A stretch of DNA of 64,000 nucleotides from Desulfospira sp963664655 (GTDB lineage: Bacteria; Desulfobacterota; Desulfobacteria; Desulfobacterales; Desulfobacteraceae): assembly GCA_963664655.2 (NCBI GenBank), contig OY761554.1, positions 3,782,001-3,846,000 on the forward strand, given 5' to 3'. Positions 15,937 to 24,303 of the stretch are shown here, one piece after another (within the stretch, counting starts at the first letter, position 1; each line of letters opens with the position of its first letter). Both the position numbers and the translations under genes were made by a program. The notes beneath the pieces are model-generated. The model was not told the DNA's origin. It did not search any database and was given only the letters and a program-made list of their open reading frames with translations.

Positions 15937-17112
15937 TCATTTCTTTTTTCGCCTGGTCTTTTGTATAAATTTATAGGTCAGGGAATGGGTCCGTATAAAG
16001 GGTCGGATTTTTTCAACAAGCAGCTTTCTTGCCAGGTAGCGAAACCGGACAATGGTGGTTAACAGATCCCCTTTAAGGGAATGCTTAAACAGATAAAGGT
16101 CATAGACCTCCTCTTTTTGCGGCCTCATGTAATCCATATAAGACTTGCCGGTCATGAGGTTGAGCTGTTTGACCGGCCCTTGAGGGTCGTAATACCGCTG
16201 CATCATGTATTCAACCATAAAATGCCCCGGAGAATAATGGGCAAAGGATTCATCATATCCTGTTTTCAGTGTATATGCCCCCCCGGGACCCACTAGAACC
16301 ATTTCTGCCACAGCCGGTTTGCCCTTGATCCACATCAGGTTGATTTCACACGCGTTCTGTGAAGAAAATGCCCTGTACAATGCCCTGTAAAAGTGATCAG
16401 ACGCCTGGTTCAGGGCCACGGCACTGCCGGTTTCTTTTTTCCAGCCTGAGCTTTCGATTTTAAGGAAAATGCGGTAAGCCTCTTTGAGCTGCTGGCGGGA
16501 TACGGCCGTCTGAAAATGAAACCCTGGCATTTTGTTCAGTCGGTTTCGTTTATTTCGCAATCTTTTTCGGGTGCTTTTGGACAGCTTCCCCAACATGGTT
16601 TCAAAGGGCTCCAGAAAAAAGATGTTGCATCGGTTTACCTTCTTTTTAATAGAGCGCAGGGCCGGGACTCCGGCAAAACTTTCCATGGCAAATGATGATC
16701 TATACACCATTTTAATGCGCAGCAGATCCCAGGGCACAAGCCGGGCTAAGCGGTTATCGCCGCAAAGGGCCTGATACAGGTCCAGGGGCGGGGACAGGCC
16801 GTCGGTTAAGATATCCCGGTAAGTTAAGTGGCGGTGTTCGGGTACGCTCAATATGGACACCCCGATTCCTTTAATCCCTATCCATTGCCGCCTTAAAGGA
16901 ATGATGGCCCTTAAATGATCCTGTTCATATATGGCAATAATAAAAAAATCGTCCGGGTTTTTTTCAAGGGCCGCAAGGTAACTTGCGTACCATTGTGGCG
17001 AATGAAAAAAATGGGTACGGCCGGCTTTGTCAAATAGCGCCTGCCAGTCAGGCCGTATCGTCTGAAATCCTTTCAGGCCCTTGAAGATACTCAGCTTGTG
17101 TCTTGATTCCAT
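15937..17112 (-). CDS. GNAT/FemAB-fold acyltransferase-like protein (CelD/BcsL type)
   Basis: The 391-residue protein has the layout of the Acetyltransf_6 (CelD/BcsL) group. An N-terminal domain contains FFHSPQWYASYL near residue 35. A very basic linker KSTRKRLRNKRNRLNK follows near residue 178, then a GNAT-like C-terminal domain with GKPAVAEMVLV and YDESFAHYSPGHFMVEY near residues 265-300. Such proteins are frequent in exopolysaccharide loci and are thought to acylate or aminoacylate glycans or precursors. It is followed 53 bases upstream by a second protein of the same group, and a third lies at 21.5 kb. AAGGAA precedes the ATG. Confidence 0.75.
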   Translation of the reverse strand: MESRHKLSIFKGLKGFQTIRPDWQALFDKAGRTHFFHSPQWYASYLAALEKNPDDFFIIAIYEQDHLRAIIPLRRQWIGIKGIGVSILSVPEHRHLTYRDILTDGLSPPLDLYQALCGDNRLARLVPWDLLRIKMVYRSSFAMESFAGVPALRSIKKKVNRCNIFFLEPFETMLGKLSKSTRKRLRNKRNRLNKMPGFHFQTAVSRQQLKEAYRIFLKIESSGWKKETGSAVALNQASDHFYRALYRAFSSQNACEINLMWIKGKPAVAEMVLVGPGGAYTLKTGYDESFAHYSPGHFMVEYMMQRYYDPQGPVKQLNLMTGKSYMDYMRPQKEEVYDLYLFKHSLKGDLLTTIVRFRYLARKLLVEKIRPFIRTHSLTYKFIQKTRRKKK

Positions 17113-17165
17113 TGACGGTTTCCTTTTAGACCTTGATGTGACCTTAGAAATAAAGATTAATCCGC

Positions 17166-18383
17166 TTAATTTTTCAGGGCGTTCAGCATGCTGCGGGCCC
17201 TTGATTCAAATATGGGGTTGCGTTTGACCGCCGCTTTGATCCCGTGAAAACATTTCTGGCCGTAATAGGGCACCCCGTACCGGAAAAGCGACAGTTGAAA
17301 GTTATGCCGGATGTGGGTGGCGAACCGGTGTTTGAACGCGGCCTTGCCGATGGTAAAATCGAATTCGTCCACCCGCTGCGCCAGGGCATATTCAAAAAGG
17401 TACTTAATCAGGACCTCTCCGGGGGAGTGTTTTTTCCAGCTCACATCAAACGTTGGTTTATACCAGACAAACCGGCCGCCAAATATAAAGCCCAGATGAT
17501 AGGCAATGGGCCGGCCGTTAAACAGAACCACGGAAAAGCGAAGCCAGGGGGTAGACACAAAGGCCTTTGAGAGGTTCATGAAAAAATTTTTCTGGCGGGT
17601 ATCCTTAAACTGGCTTGAATCGCCGGCCAGAGCCCTGCGCCCGATGTGCTGGTCAAAAAAAACAGGAAAGTGGCGCTCTATTTCCGATAATGACGTACAG
17701 TGTTGAAATTTCAGTTCTCCCATCCGGTTAAAATAGTTAAAATGGCGTTTAAGGCTTTTTTTTCTGGGGATTTTCACGGCTTCATCAGGGTCGCTGAAAA
17801 TGCAGGTCGGCGCTTCATACTGGCAGATTTTTTGCGAGTGATGCGGGGTGTCTGCCAGGATTTTTTCCAGTACCTCCAGATGGCATGAGGTATCGGGGAT
17901 ATCTGAAAAGCACAACACATCCCACAGGTGACCGTGGATCATCAGCCAGTCCATAAAAGCGGCCAATACATGGGGATGATCCGGATCAACCAGAAAATCA
18001 GAATAATCACTTTGGGCATAATCACTTTCAGCGGGTGCCCCGATAAACTCCACGGCCCGCTGCCGGATGAAGCCGATCCGCCTGTCCGACACCATAAGGG
18101 GGGCAATGCCGGCCAATGCATGGTCTTTGGTCCATGCCGTCAGGATAAGCCCCTGGAACAGGTCACCATAGGTTTTCCACCAGCACTCATGCCATTCATA
18201 GGTCTGGAAAATAGAGTGGGTTGTATTTTTTTGGGCCAGCCGGTTCCATTCATTTTTATAGGGTTTTGCCTGGGCCGGATCCGTTAAAACCACAATATCA
18301 ACCCCGTGACGTCTGCAACTGTTTAAATTTTGATTTTTTATAGTCTGGTCCATGATGCGGCCGGTTTCTCTTTTGCCCGCCAT
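17166..18383 (-). CDS. GNAT/FemAB-fold acyltransferase-like protein
   Basis: A 405-residue protein of the same Acetyltransf_6 group as its neighbour. It has FQTYEWHECWWKTYG near residue 60, an RRHFNYF-like basic stretch (KSLKRHFNYFNRMG) near residue 215, and a C-terminal GRPIAYHLGFIFGGRFVWY plus SPGEVLIKYLFEYAL segment that corresponds to the acetyl-CoA side of the fold. The frame is open further upstream (to 18476), but that would overlap the deacetylase gene by 83 bases. The ATG at 18383 leaves a normal 10-base spacing, although no good ribosome site precedes it. Likely role: modification of a polysaccharide building block; the substrate is unknown. Confidence 0.72.
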   Translation of the reverse strand: MAGKRETGRIMDQTIKNQNLNSCRRHGVDIVVLTDPAQAKPYKNEWNRLAQKNTTHSIFQTYEWHECWWKTYGDLFQGLILTAWTKDHALAGIAPLMVSDRRIGFIRQRAVEFIGAPAESDYAQSDYSDFLVDPDHPHVLAAFMDWLMIHGHLWDVLCFSDIPDTSCHLEVLEKILADTPHHSQKICQYEAPTCIFSDPDEAVKIPRKKSLKRHFNYFNRMGELKFQHCTSLSEIERHFPVFFDQHIGRRALAGDSSQFKDTRQKNFFMNLSKAFVSTPWLRFSVVLFNGRPIAYHLGFIFGGRFVWYKPTFDVSWKKHSPGEVLIKYLFEYALAQRVDEFDFTIGKAAFKHRFATHIRHNFQLSLFRYGVPYYGQKCFHGIKAAVKRNPIFESRARSMLNALKN

Positions 18384-18393
18384 AATGACGGCT

Positions 18394-19437
18394 TTATAGG
18401 TAATGCCCTTGGGGTGGAACCCGAAGCTGAAGATTTTTTTTCCAGAAGCCCGAAGCCTTGAGCCTGTATATCTCATGGGTATCGGTCAGGCCGATGCCGA
18501 ATCGTTTCAGATGGTACCGCTGGGCCTGAATGGTTTCCGGGTCATTGATGCCATTCCTGGTTGAAAACGCGATGGACAGCCCGCTTTCCTTTACGGCGGC
18601 CAGAACTTTTTCATCAAAACGGCCCTCGGGAAAAGCCATGGCGGTAACGGTTTTGTTCAGCTGTATTTCAATGGCGTTTTTTGAAGAAAGAATTTCGGTT
18701 TTAATCTGCTCAGGATCAAGGACCGGAAGACTTGGCGGATGGCTGGCCGTATGGCCTTCAATAGAAATACCGTTTTTGTTCAGCTCCCTTAGCTCGTTCC
18801 AGGAACATATGAGCCCTGCATATTGGCCTGAATTAATGTGGTATTGTTCTTCTAACTGCGATAGAAGGTCATTGCGCTGTTGGGTGGACAGGGCTGCAAA
18901 ATCCGTAAACAATGCATCGTTGGTGGTGGCCGGAGCAGCGTCGGGGTTGCCCGTGAACCGGTTGAGCGCCTGTTTCATTTTTTCAAGGGACGAAACCCTT
19001 AGCACCATATAATACCGGTCTGCCCAGGGGACGTAAGTCTTATCGGCAAATCCTGAAGTGGCAAAGATAACGGCAGGGATGTCCCGTTGTTTCAACACCG
19101 GATAGGCATGCAGATAATTGTCCCGGTATCCGTCATCAAAGGTAATCATCACGGGATTGTCCGGCAGGGGGTTTCCTTGAGTGACGGCATTTACCACATC
19201 CTTAAGGTTGACAATGCTGTAATGGGAAAGAAGATAGTCCATTTGCCATGCAAATGATTTTTTTTCAACAAACATTCCCCATTGCTGGGGATAGAGCCTG
19301 CCGGGGCTAGTCGTGATCCGGTGGTAGGTTAAGACGGTAAGCCCCTTTTTTTTGATACAGTTATAATATCGATCTGCCGGGAAAATGCTGGTCAGCGGAA
19401 AGGCAATCGCTTTTTTAGACAGTGCCTTGATTTTCAC
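18394..19437 (-). CDS. Polysaccharide deacetylase (NodB/CE4 family)
   Basis: The 347-residue protein has the CE4 motifs in order: TYHRI near residue 37, TFDDGYRDN near residue 98 (catalytic Asp and metal Asp), EGHTASHP near residue 228 (the H-x3-H metal pair) and AFPEGRFD near residue 263. The family removes N- or O-acetyl groups from chitin-like polymers, peptidoglycan or exopolysaccharides. The start is a GTG at 19437 with GGAG at proper distance. No obvious cleavable signal peptide is seen, so it may act on lipid-linked precursors in the cytoplasm or by an unusual route. It is the first gene of a leftward run that includes two GNAT-type proteins. Confidence 0.87.
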   Translation of the reverse strand: MKIKALSKKAIAFPLTSIFPADRYYNCIKKKGLTVLTYHRITTSPGRLYPQQWGMFVEKKSFAWQMDYLLSHYSIVNLKDVVNAVTQGNPLPDNPVMITFDDGYRDNYLHAYPVLKQRDIPAVIFATSGFADKTYVPWADRYYMVLRVSSLEKMKQALNRFTGNPDAAPATTNDALFTDFAALSTQQRNDLLSQLEEQYHINSGQYAGLICSWNELRELNKNGISIEGHTASHPPSLPVLDPEQIKTEILSSKNAIEIQLNKTVTAMAFPEGRFDEKVLAAVKESGLSIAFSTRNGINDPETIQAQRYHLKRFGIGLTDTHEIYRLKASGFWKKNLQLRVPPQGHYL

Positions 19438-19783
19438 TGTTCGCTCCGAATGGTGTTTTTATTTGAATGAAATGTTTGATTGTCCATTCATAACAGATGG
19501 CACTCCGGGAGTCAACCTGGCGCAAAGGATCTTTGGCCGTCTTAAAAAAAACAATCCGGGGTGGGGGGCCGCCAAACCGGTTGTCACATTTTGACTTGAT
19601 GTGTGCTTTTCTTTTGTGGTAATTGGTTGTAACCGATCTGATTGATGATGCCTATGCTGTCCCTGCCCGCCACATTTGCCGCCCCTGCTCGCCACTAAAT
19701 GGGGGGGATTGTGGATAAGCAACTATTGTGTAAATTTTATCAATCTGACGACATGGCACCTGACAACACTTTGGAGAAAATAA
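19438..19783. other. Divergent intergenic region
   Basis: This 346-base gap lies between the leftward deacetylase gene and the rightward methyltransferase gene and must hold both promoters. I see no gene, no strong hairpin and no clear -35/-10 pair. A C-rich tract opposite a run of eight A near 19545-19570 is the only notable composition. Confidence 0.4.
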
Positions 19784-20602
19784 TTGAATACAACTGCAGC
19801 AAAGACCATGAGAGAAAGGCGATTTGAATTCGGTAAAAACTGGCAAAGCTTTTTGGCCACCTTAACCGATGAACGGGTCGACCTTGCACAGGCATCCATA
19901 AAGGAAATGCTTAAGGTTGAAGACCTGAAGGGTAAAACCGTTTTAGATATCGGTTCTGGAAGCGGGTTGTTCTCACTTGCCGTGCGAAAATTGGGCGCAA
20001 AAGTCCACTCCTTTGATTGTGATTCAAACTCCACAGCCTGTACCCGGGAACTTCGCTTACGATATTTCCCCAATGATCCTGACTGGGTTGTGGAAGACGG
20101 TTCGGTGCTGGATAAAGTGTATCTTAAATCCCTTGGCAAATTTGACCTGGTCTATTCATGGGGGGTCCTGCACCATACCGGAAGCATGTGGGAGGCCATG
20201 GAAAACGTTGTTCCCCTGGTTAAGGAAAACGGGGCTCTTTTTATAGCCATATATAATTATCAGAAGGTCCTGTCCAGGTTCTGGAAAAAGGTAAAAGCGG
20301 CGTATTGCTCAGGGGGCATTGGAAAAGCCGTCATCATCTGTATTTTTTTCCCGTATTATGTTTTAAAAAATCTGTTGTTGTGCGCCATAAAAAAAGAAAA
20401 CGTCTTTTCCTCTTATAAGAAACAAAGGGGGATGTCCATTGTCCACGACTGGTTTGACTGGCTGGGGGGCTATCCGTTTGAAGTGGCAAAAGTGGAAGAA
20501 ATATTTCACTTTTTCCATGAAAGAGGCTTTGCGTTAGTCAATATTGCCACGACCAACGGTTTGGGCAATAATCAGTTTGTTTTTGAAAAAAAGGAAAGTT
20601 AA
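19784..20602 (+). CDS. Class I SAM-dependent methyltransferase
   Basis: The 272-residue protein has motif I VLDIGSGSGLFSLAV near residue 50, an acidic HSFDCDS segment after it (ribose binding) and the FDLVYSWGVLHHTGSMW stretch near residue 120, typical of small-molecule or sugar methyltransferases of the Methyltransf_11/23 type. The start is a TTG at 19784, supported by GGAG at 19773-19776; the next in-frame ATG (19808) lacks a ribosome site. A hydrophobic, basic region near residues 175-205 may touch the membrane. It stands alone on the plus strand among leftward genes. The substrate is unknown; glycan methylation is a context guess. Confidence 0.78.
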   Translation: MNTTAAKTMRERRFEFGKNWQSFLATLTDERVDLAQASIKEMLKVEDLKGKTVLDIGSGSGLFSLAVRKLGAKVHSFDCDSNSTACTRELRLRYFPNDPDWVVEDGSVLDKVYLKSLGKFDLVYSWGVLHHTGSMWEAMENVVPLVKENGALFIAIYNYQKVLSRFWKKVKAAYCSGGIGKAVIICIFFPYYVLKNLLLCAIKKENVFSSYKKQRGMSIVHDWFDWLGGYPFEVAKVEEIFHFFHERGFALVNIATTNGLGNNQFVFEKKES

Positions 20603-20625
20603 CACCAATAACCAGAATTTTCAGA

Positions 20626-21495
20626 TCAGGTCCACTCTTCAATTTTTTTCTTTGTGGCCTCCCATTTTATATCCACTGTGAATTTATCAAGGTTGCAATA
20701 CCGGCAGAACGGGACTGGTTTTGAGAGAAAACGCAATATTTCCTTCCCGTCTTTTATGGCGTATATGTCAATCCCGTCGGCCTCGGAAATTTTCAAATCC
20801 GTATTAAACTGACGGTTAAAGTGGACAATATTGGGAATCAGGCTGCACGTGTACAATTTCCCGCTGGCCAGGGCGATGCAGTGATTGGATCTGGAACACT
20901 GCCTGAAATTTTTTTGGGGATCCTGTCGGCCTTCAATATCGAGAACACATTTCCATAGTGTTCCGTGTTTATCTTCAATCAGCAGTCTGGCCCCAAACTC
21001 ATTGGCTTTGGCGGTCACCTGCGATAGTTTTATATCCACCGGATAAATGGACACAAAGATAATGATATCGTTTTTGGCGCAGGTCTGCCAGAATGTATCT
21101 GCCATTTTCCTCAATAAGACCCCATTGGTATAAAGCATGATCCTGCTTTTGGGGAAGGCGGTTCGCGTTATCTTAAAAAAGTCTTCAATCTGAGGGTGCA
21201 ATAAGGGTTCACCGCCAAGCAGCAAAATTCTTCCCGATTTTTTATCAAAGAGTTGAGATAATCTTGTAAGGTCTTTTTGGAAAGTGGTTACATCGGCAAA
21301 TTCTTTTTTCGCTATGCAAGAAAAATTATCACATCCTTTACAGTTAAGATTGCAATGTTCAACTAAATGGACCTCGAATTGTATTTGTTTTTTGGGACTT
21401 CTTTTTGCCGGCTGCCTGATGAAATGTTTAACTTCCCTGTAGGCGGGCTTTAGCCCGGGGATATTGCGGAGCCGCTCTTTTATGAAGGTTTTCAT
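20626..21495 (-). CDS. Radical SAM protein with C-terminal cysteine motif
   Basis: The 289-residue protein contains the radical SAM cluster motif CNLNCKGCDNFSC near residue 49 (C-x3-C-x2-C) and a GGEPLLHP segment near residue 95 that binds SAM. Additional cysteines follow: C180 region, CSRSNHC near residue 203, CSL near 218 and CRYC near 263. These could hold an auxiliary SPASM-like cluster. Related proteins modify peptides or sugars, and several occur in polysaccharide loci. It lies 13 bases behind the GNAT-like gene at 21509 and converges with the methyltransferase gene. Function beyond radical chemistry is not predictable. Confidence 0.8.
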   Translation of the reverse strand: MKTFIKERLRNIPGLKPAYREVKHFIRQPAKRSPKKQIQFEVHLVEHCNLNCKGCDNFSCIAKKEFADVTTFQKDLTRLSQLFDKKSGRILLLGGEPLLHPQIEDFFKITRTAFPKSRIMLYTNGVLLRKMADTFWQTCAKNDIIIFVSIYPVDIKLSQVTAKANEFGARLLIEDKHGTLWKCVLDIEGRQDPQKNFRQCSRSNHCIALASGKLYTCSLIPNIVHFNRQFNTDLKISEADGIDIYAIKDGKEILRFLSKPVPFCRYCNLDKFTVDIKWEATKKKIEEWT

Positions 21496-21508
21496 GATTT
21501 CCCGTCTC

Positions 21509-22297
21509 TTATTTTTTCGGTCTCGGATGGCTTCTTATACACCGGGATATATCCATGGCTTTAATGGCTATTTTCCCCAGGATACTCTCCGGTTTATATC
21601 CTTTGAATTCAGTTACTTCAATTCCGCCGAACATTTTTTTAAAAAAATTTATCCGTTCCAGTTCATTACCGGCGCCGGGGGAGGCAATTCCGCCCATGTC
21701 GTATATCCGAAATCCATTTTTTTTAAATTCTGTCATGTCCACCCAGTGCAGGTATCGGTTGGCTCTGCCGATAAGGTTTCGTTTTTCCTGGTCAGCGGCC
21801 TGCCTGAAGAATGAGGCTGAATACAGCAGCCTTGCACGCAGGCCCGATTGGTCTATGATATAGACATGGTAACACAAAGGGGTGCCGTCACCGTCTTTTG
21901 CAACCGAATAGCCAAGGGCGTTGTTTGACCGCAGGGCCGACAATCTTTCCCGGCTGCATGGGGATAACCCCTTGGCTTTTGCAAATCCGTCATAGAATTG
22001 AGCAAATTCCCTTATATCCTTTTCTTCAGGGGACAGATCCATATGGACTGATAAATTATCTTTCAGCGCTGCCCGTCTGATTTCATACCGCGTATTCTTT
22101 GTCATGCCATAGAAAATCGATTTTTCATCCATGGCCAGGTTTATATGAAGCGTTTTGAACTCTGCAAATCCGGGTGATTTGGTCATGCACTGGGTATAAA
22201 CAATAATATCCGTTTTGTTTTTTTCTGCCGGCAGCGCTTCTGCGAAATATACTTCTTTGATCTTCAGGAGGTATTTTTTTTGTTCAATAGATAACAT
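21509..22297 (-). CDS. GNAT/FemAB-like acyltransferase
   Basis: A 262-residue protein with a FemAB/GNAT pattern: MTKNTRYEIRRAAL near residue 85 (the basic stretch seen before the GNAT core), FAQFYDGFAKAKG near residue 115 and a core with GTPLCYHVYII, RLLYSASFF and RANRYLHWVDM between residues 155 and 210. The last third, IYDMGGIASPG and FFKKMFGGIEVTEFKGY, is the most characteristic part of this group. This is the third such protein in the region. It probably shares a transcript with the radical SAM gene downstream. The substrate is unknown. Confidence 0.7.
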   Translation of the reverse strand: MLSIEQKKYLLKIKEVYFAEALPAEKNKTDIIVYTQCMTKSPGFAEFKTLHINLAMDEKSIFYGMTKNTRYEIRRAALKDNLSVHMDLSPEEKDIREFAQFYDGFAKAKGLSPCSRERLSALRSNNALGYSVAKDGDGTPLCYHVYIIDQSGLRARLLYSASFFRQAADQEKRNLIGRANRYLHWVDMTEFKKNGFRIYDMGGIASPGAGNELERINFFKKMFGGIEVTEFKGYKPESILGKIAIKAMDISRCIRSHPRPKK

Positions 22298-22466
22298 GAT
22301 AAGTAGTCAGCTGTTTATTTTTTGAATCTAATATGCCGTAATTAAGATTAATTTCTCATTTAAGGGAGTTGGAAATCCGTTCAACCCTACAGCCCCTAAA
22401 TTTCACATTTGAAAATCAGAGACCGTCAAGTAATAGCACAACTAATTTAAAATTGCAGGGGGGCTT

Positions 22467-24134
22467 CTAAACGGTAAAGGGTGTATTTGAAGCAGTACTC
22501 ATATCCCGGGTTCCAATTAAAGGCCGGTTGGTAATCCCTTCAATAAAGGCGTTGCACAATGCCTTGTCAACGGTATGTTCATACGGGGTCCCATCCCGGC
22601 CTACACCAAAAACTGATCCATCCCATAAAAAGAACGCAAGCAGGGTTTCAGTGATCCTTTCCCGGTCTGTCAGGTCCTTAAATGCCATGGATGGGTTAAA
22701 GGGCCGGGCCCGGGGCAGGGGAAACCCTTTATCAATCCGGTCTTTCATAAAGTTGAGGATCCGGGAAAGCCGGAGCAGGGTCACGCTTTGAATCCTTGTG
22801 GTTTCATGCTCAATGGGAAGGGCCGTGGACCTCATCAGCGAAAAGGACCGGGGCAGCAGGGTGTTTTGCCGGCACATCTCAAAATCAGGGCTGCCCGGGG
22901 CCGGATAAAAAATGGAAAGTCCTGCCAGGGTAGGGCATTTTGCCAGATATAACAGATCATTGACAGAGGATAAGGCTGTCTGGAAAGGGGCGGCGGCAAT
23001 AATATAGGAGACTGTTGAAAGACCTTGTTCCCGGGCCAGATCCAGGGCATTGTCATGGGCCTTTCGGACATCCGGGCGGGTAAACCGTCGCAGCTGTTCT
23101 GTTGAGGTGGACCCAAGGGACAGGTTCAGGGTTTTAAACCCGGCGTTTTTCATGGCCTTGATCATTTCACGGTCAAGGGACGGCGGAAACAGGCCGTTCA
23201 TGGCCCGAAGTTCCGGGGGTTCCTTGCCGAATATCTGGTTAATCCCGTCCAGAAGGGTCATAAAATAGGGTTTATCAAGGCTCAGGTTTTCATCTTCAAA
23301 ATCAATGAACCCCACCGTTAACTGACGGGCAAGGCCGCTGATCTCTTCTAAGACATCTTCCACCTTTCTTTGCCGGAACCTGCCGTGGGCAGACCTTGCC
23401 GAGACCGAACAATAGGAGCAGGGCATGGGGCATCCCCGGCTGGTCACAATGGTGAGGCACGCCTTTTTGCCCCGTTTATAATAGTCATGCCGGATATGGG
23501 AGATTAACGGTACCGGCAGGGTGGACAGGTCATTTATCCAGGCCGGGGGATTAATGTGAATCCCTTTGTCATGCCTGAAGGCAATGCCCGGGATCCCGCT
23601 TAAATCCTTGCCTGTGGCAAGGGCTTTGCAAAGCTGCGGGAACCCGGTTTCTCCCTCGCCCCGGATCACATAATCCACCTGAGGGCATGATAGAACCTGT
23701 TCGGGAAAATGGGTGGGGTGGTGGCCGCCCAGGACCGTGACGGCATCCGGGTAAAATTTTTTAACCACCCGGGCGGTTTCCAGGGCCTGGCCGGCATACG
23801 CCGTAAAAAGGCAGGATATGCCCACGATAAACGGTTTTTTTTGCCGGACCACGTTGCCGATATGTTCAAAGCTGTACCCGTGGCGGCAGAATTTATGGAA
23901 CAGGGAAAACAGGGAAATGTCCGGCCGGCCAAAGTAAGGGGACAGATAGCCAAACTCAGGGGGAAGGGCGATTATCTTTGATTTGTCCGTGGCCAGGGCG
24001 TCAAAAATTTCGGTTTGGAAACCCTGTTGTTCAAGAGCGGCGGCTATGCCGGCAAGGCCATAGGGAATGGTCCGTTTCCGGGTAATGTAAAAATCCTCAA
24101 TCGGCGGCTGAATTAAAAGGATTTTTTCTGTCAC
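22467..24134 (-). CDS. B12-binding domain radical SAM protein
   Basis: The protein (555 residues from the preferred start) has an N-terminal cobalamin-binding-like domain with ILLIQPPIEDF at its start and VLGGHHPTHFPEQVL near residue 165. The radical SAM motif CPMPCSYCS (C-x3-C-x2-C) follows near residue 245. The order is that of the BchE/MiaB-like B12 radical SAM family, which performs methylations or rearrangements. I prefer the GTG at 24134 because the frame further left runs through a 66-bp dispersed repeat (24156-24221), which is an unlikely coding segment. GGGGG precedes this GTG. Role unknown; the nearby surface-polymer genes make lipid or glycan modification possible. Confidence 0.8.
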   Translation of the reverse strand: MTEKILLIQPPIEDFYITRKRTIPYGLAGIAAALEQQGFQTEIFDALATDKSKIIALPPEFGYLSPYFGRPDISLFSLFHKFCRHGYSFEHIGNVVRQKKPFIVGISCLFTAYAGQALETARVVKKFYPDAVTVLGGHHPTHFPEQVLSCPQVDYVIRGEGETGFPQLCKALATGKDLSGIPGIAFRHDKGIHINPPAWINDLSTLPVPLISHIRHDYYKRGKKACLTIVTSRGCPMPCSYCSVSARSAHGRFRQRKVEDVLEEISGLARQLTVGFIDFEDENLSLDKPYFMTLLDGINQIFGKEPPELRAMNGLFPPSLDREMIKAMKNAGFKTLNLSLGSTSTEQLRRFTRPDVRKAHDNALDLAREQGLSTVSYIIAAAPFQTALSSVNDLLYLAKCPTLAGLSIFYPAPGSPDFEMCRQNTLLPRSFSLMRSTALPIEHETTRIQSVTLLRLSRILNFMKDRIDKGFPLPRARPFNPSMAFKDLTDRERITETLLAFFLWDGSVFGVGRDGTPYEHTVDKALCNAFIEGITNRPLIGTRDMSTASNTPFTV

Positions 24135-24155
24135 ATCCGCCCCCTTTATTTTATA

Positions 24156-24221
24156 TGAAAGTCTCACTAACAAGCCGAAAAGACTTTCATTTTTCGTTGT
24201 GGACGGTGCTTGGTTGGATAA
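24156..24221 (-). repeat. 66-bp dispersed repeat, copy 1
   Basis: These 66 bases are identical, except at one position, to 45726-45791. The unit starts TGAAAGTCTCACTAACAAGC and ends GTGCTTGGTTGGATAA on the plus strand. TGAAAGTCT and AGACTTTCA form a 9-bp stem (10 bp in this copy), followed on the plus strand by five T. Both copies lie 20-50 bases in front of a leftward gene start, here the B12 radical SAM gene. Confidence 0.85.
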
Positions 24222-24278
24222 TCCAAGCCGTCCGTGACGGTTAAACAAAAAAACGTCCGCAATGAATCATAGCAGGTA

Positions 24279-24298
24279 ACAGCTAACGGCTGACAGCT
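24279..24298. repeat. 20-bp repeat, copy 1
   Basis: ACAGCTAACGGCTGACAGCT matches 27488-27507 with one mismatch. It sits directly behind the stop codon of the MFS gene. Confidence 0.6.
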
Positions 24299-24303
24299 AT
24301 CCC

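Noticed and set aside
24156..24221. Intrinsic terminator as the only explanation of the 66-bp repeat
   Set aside because: The stem plus five T covers 40 bases, but the near identity extends over all 66 bases, and the T run is on the strand that carries no upstream gene.
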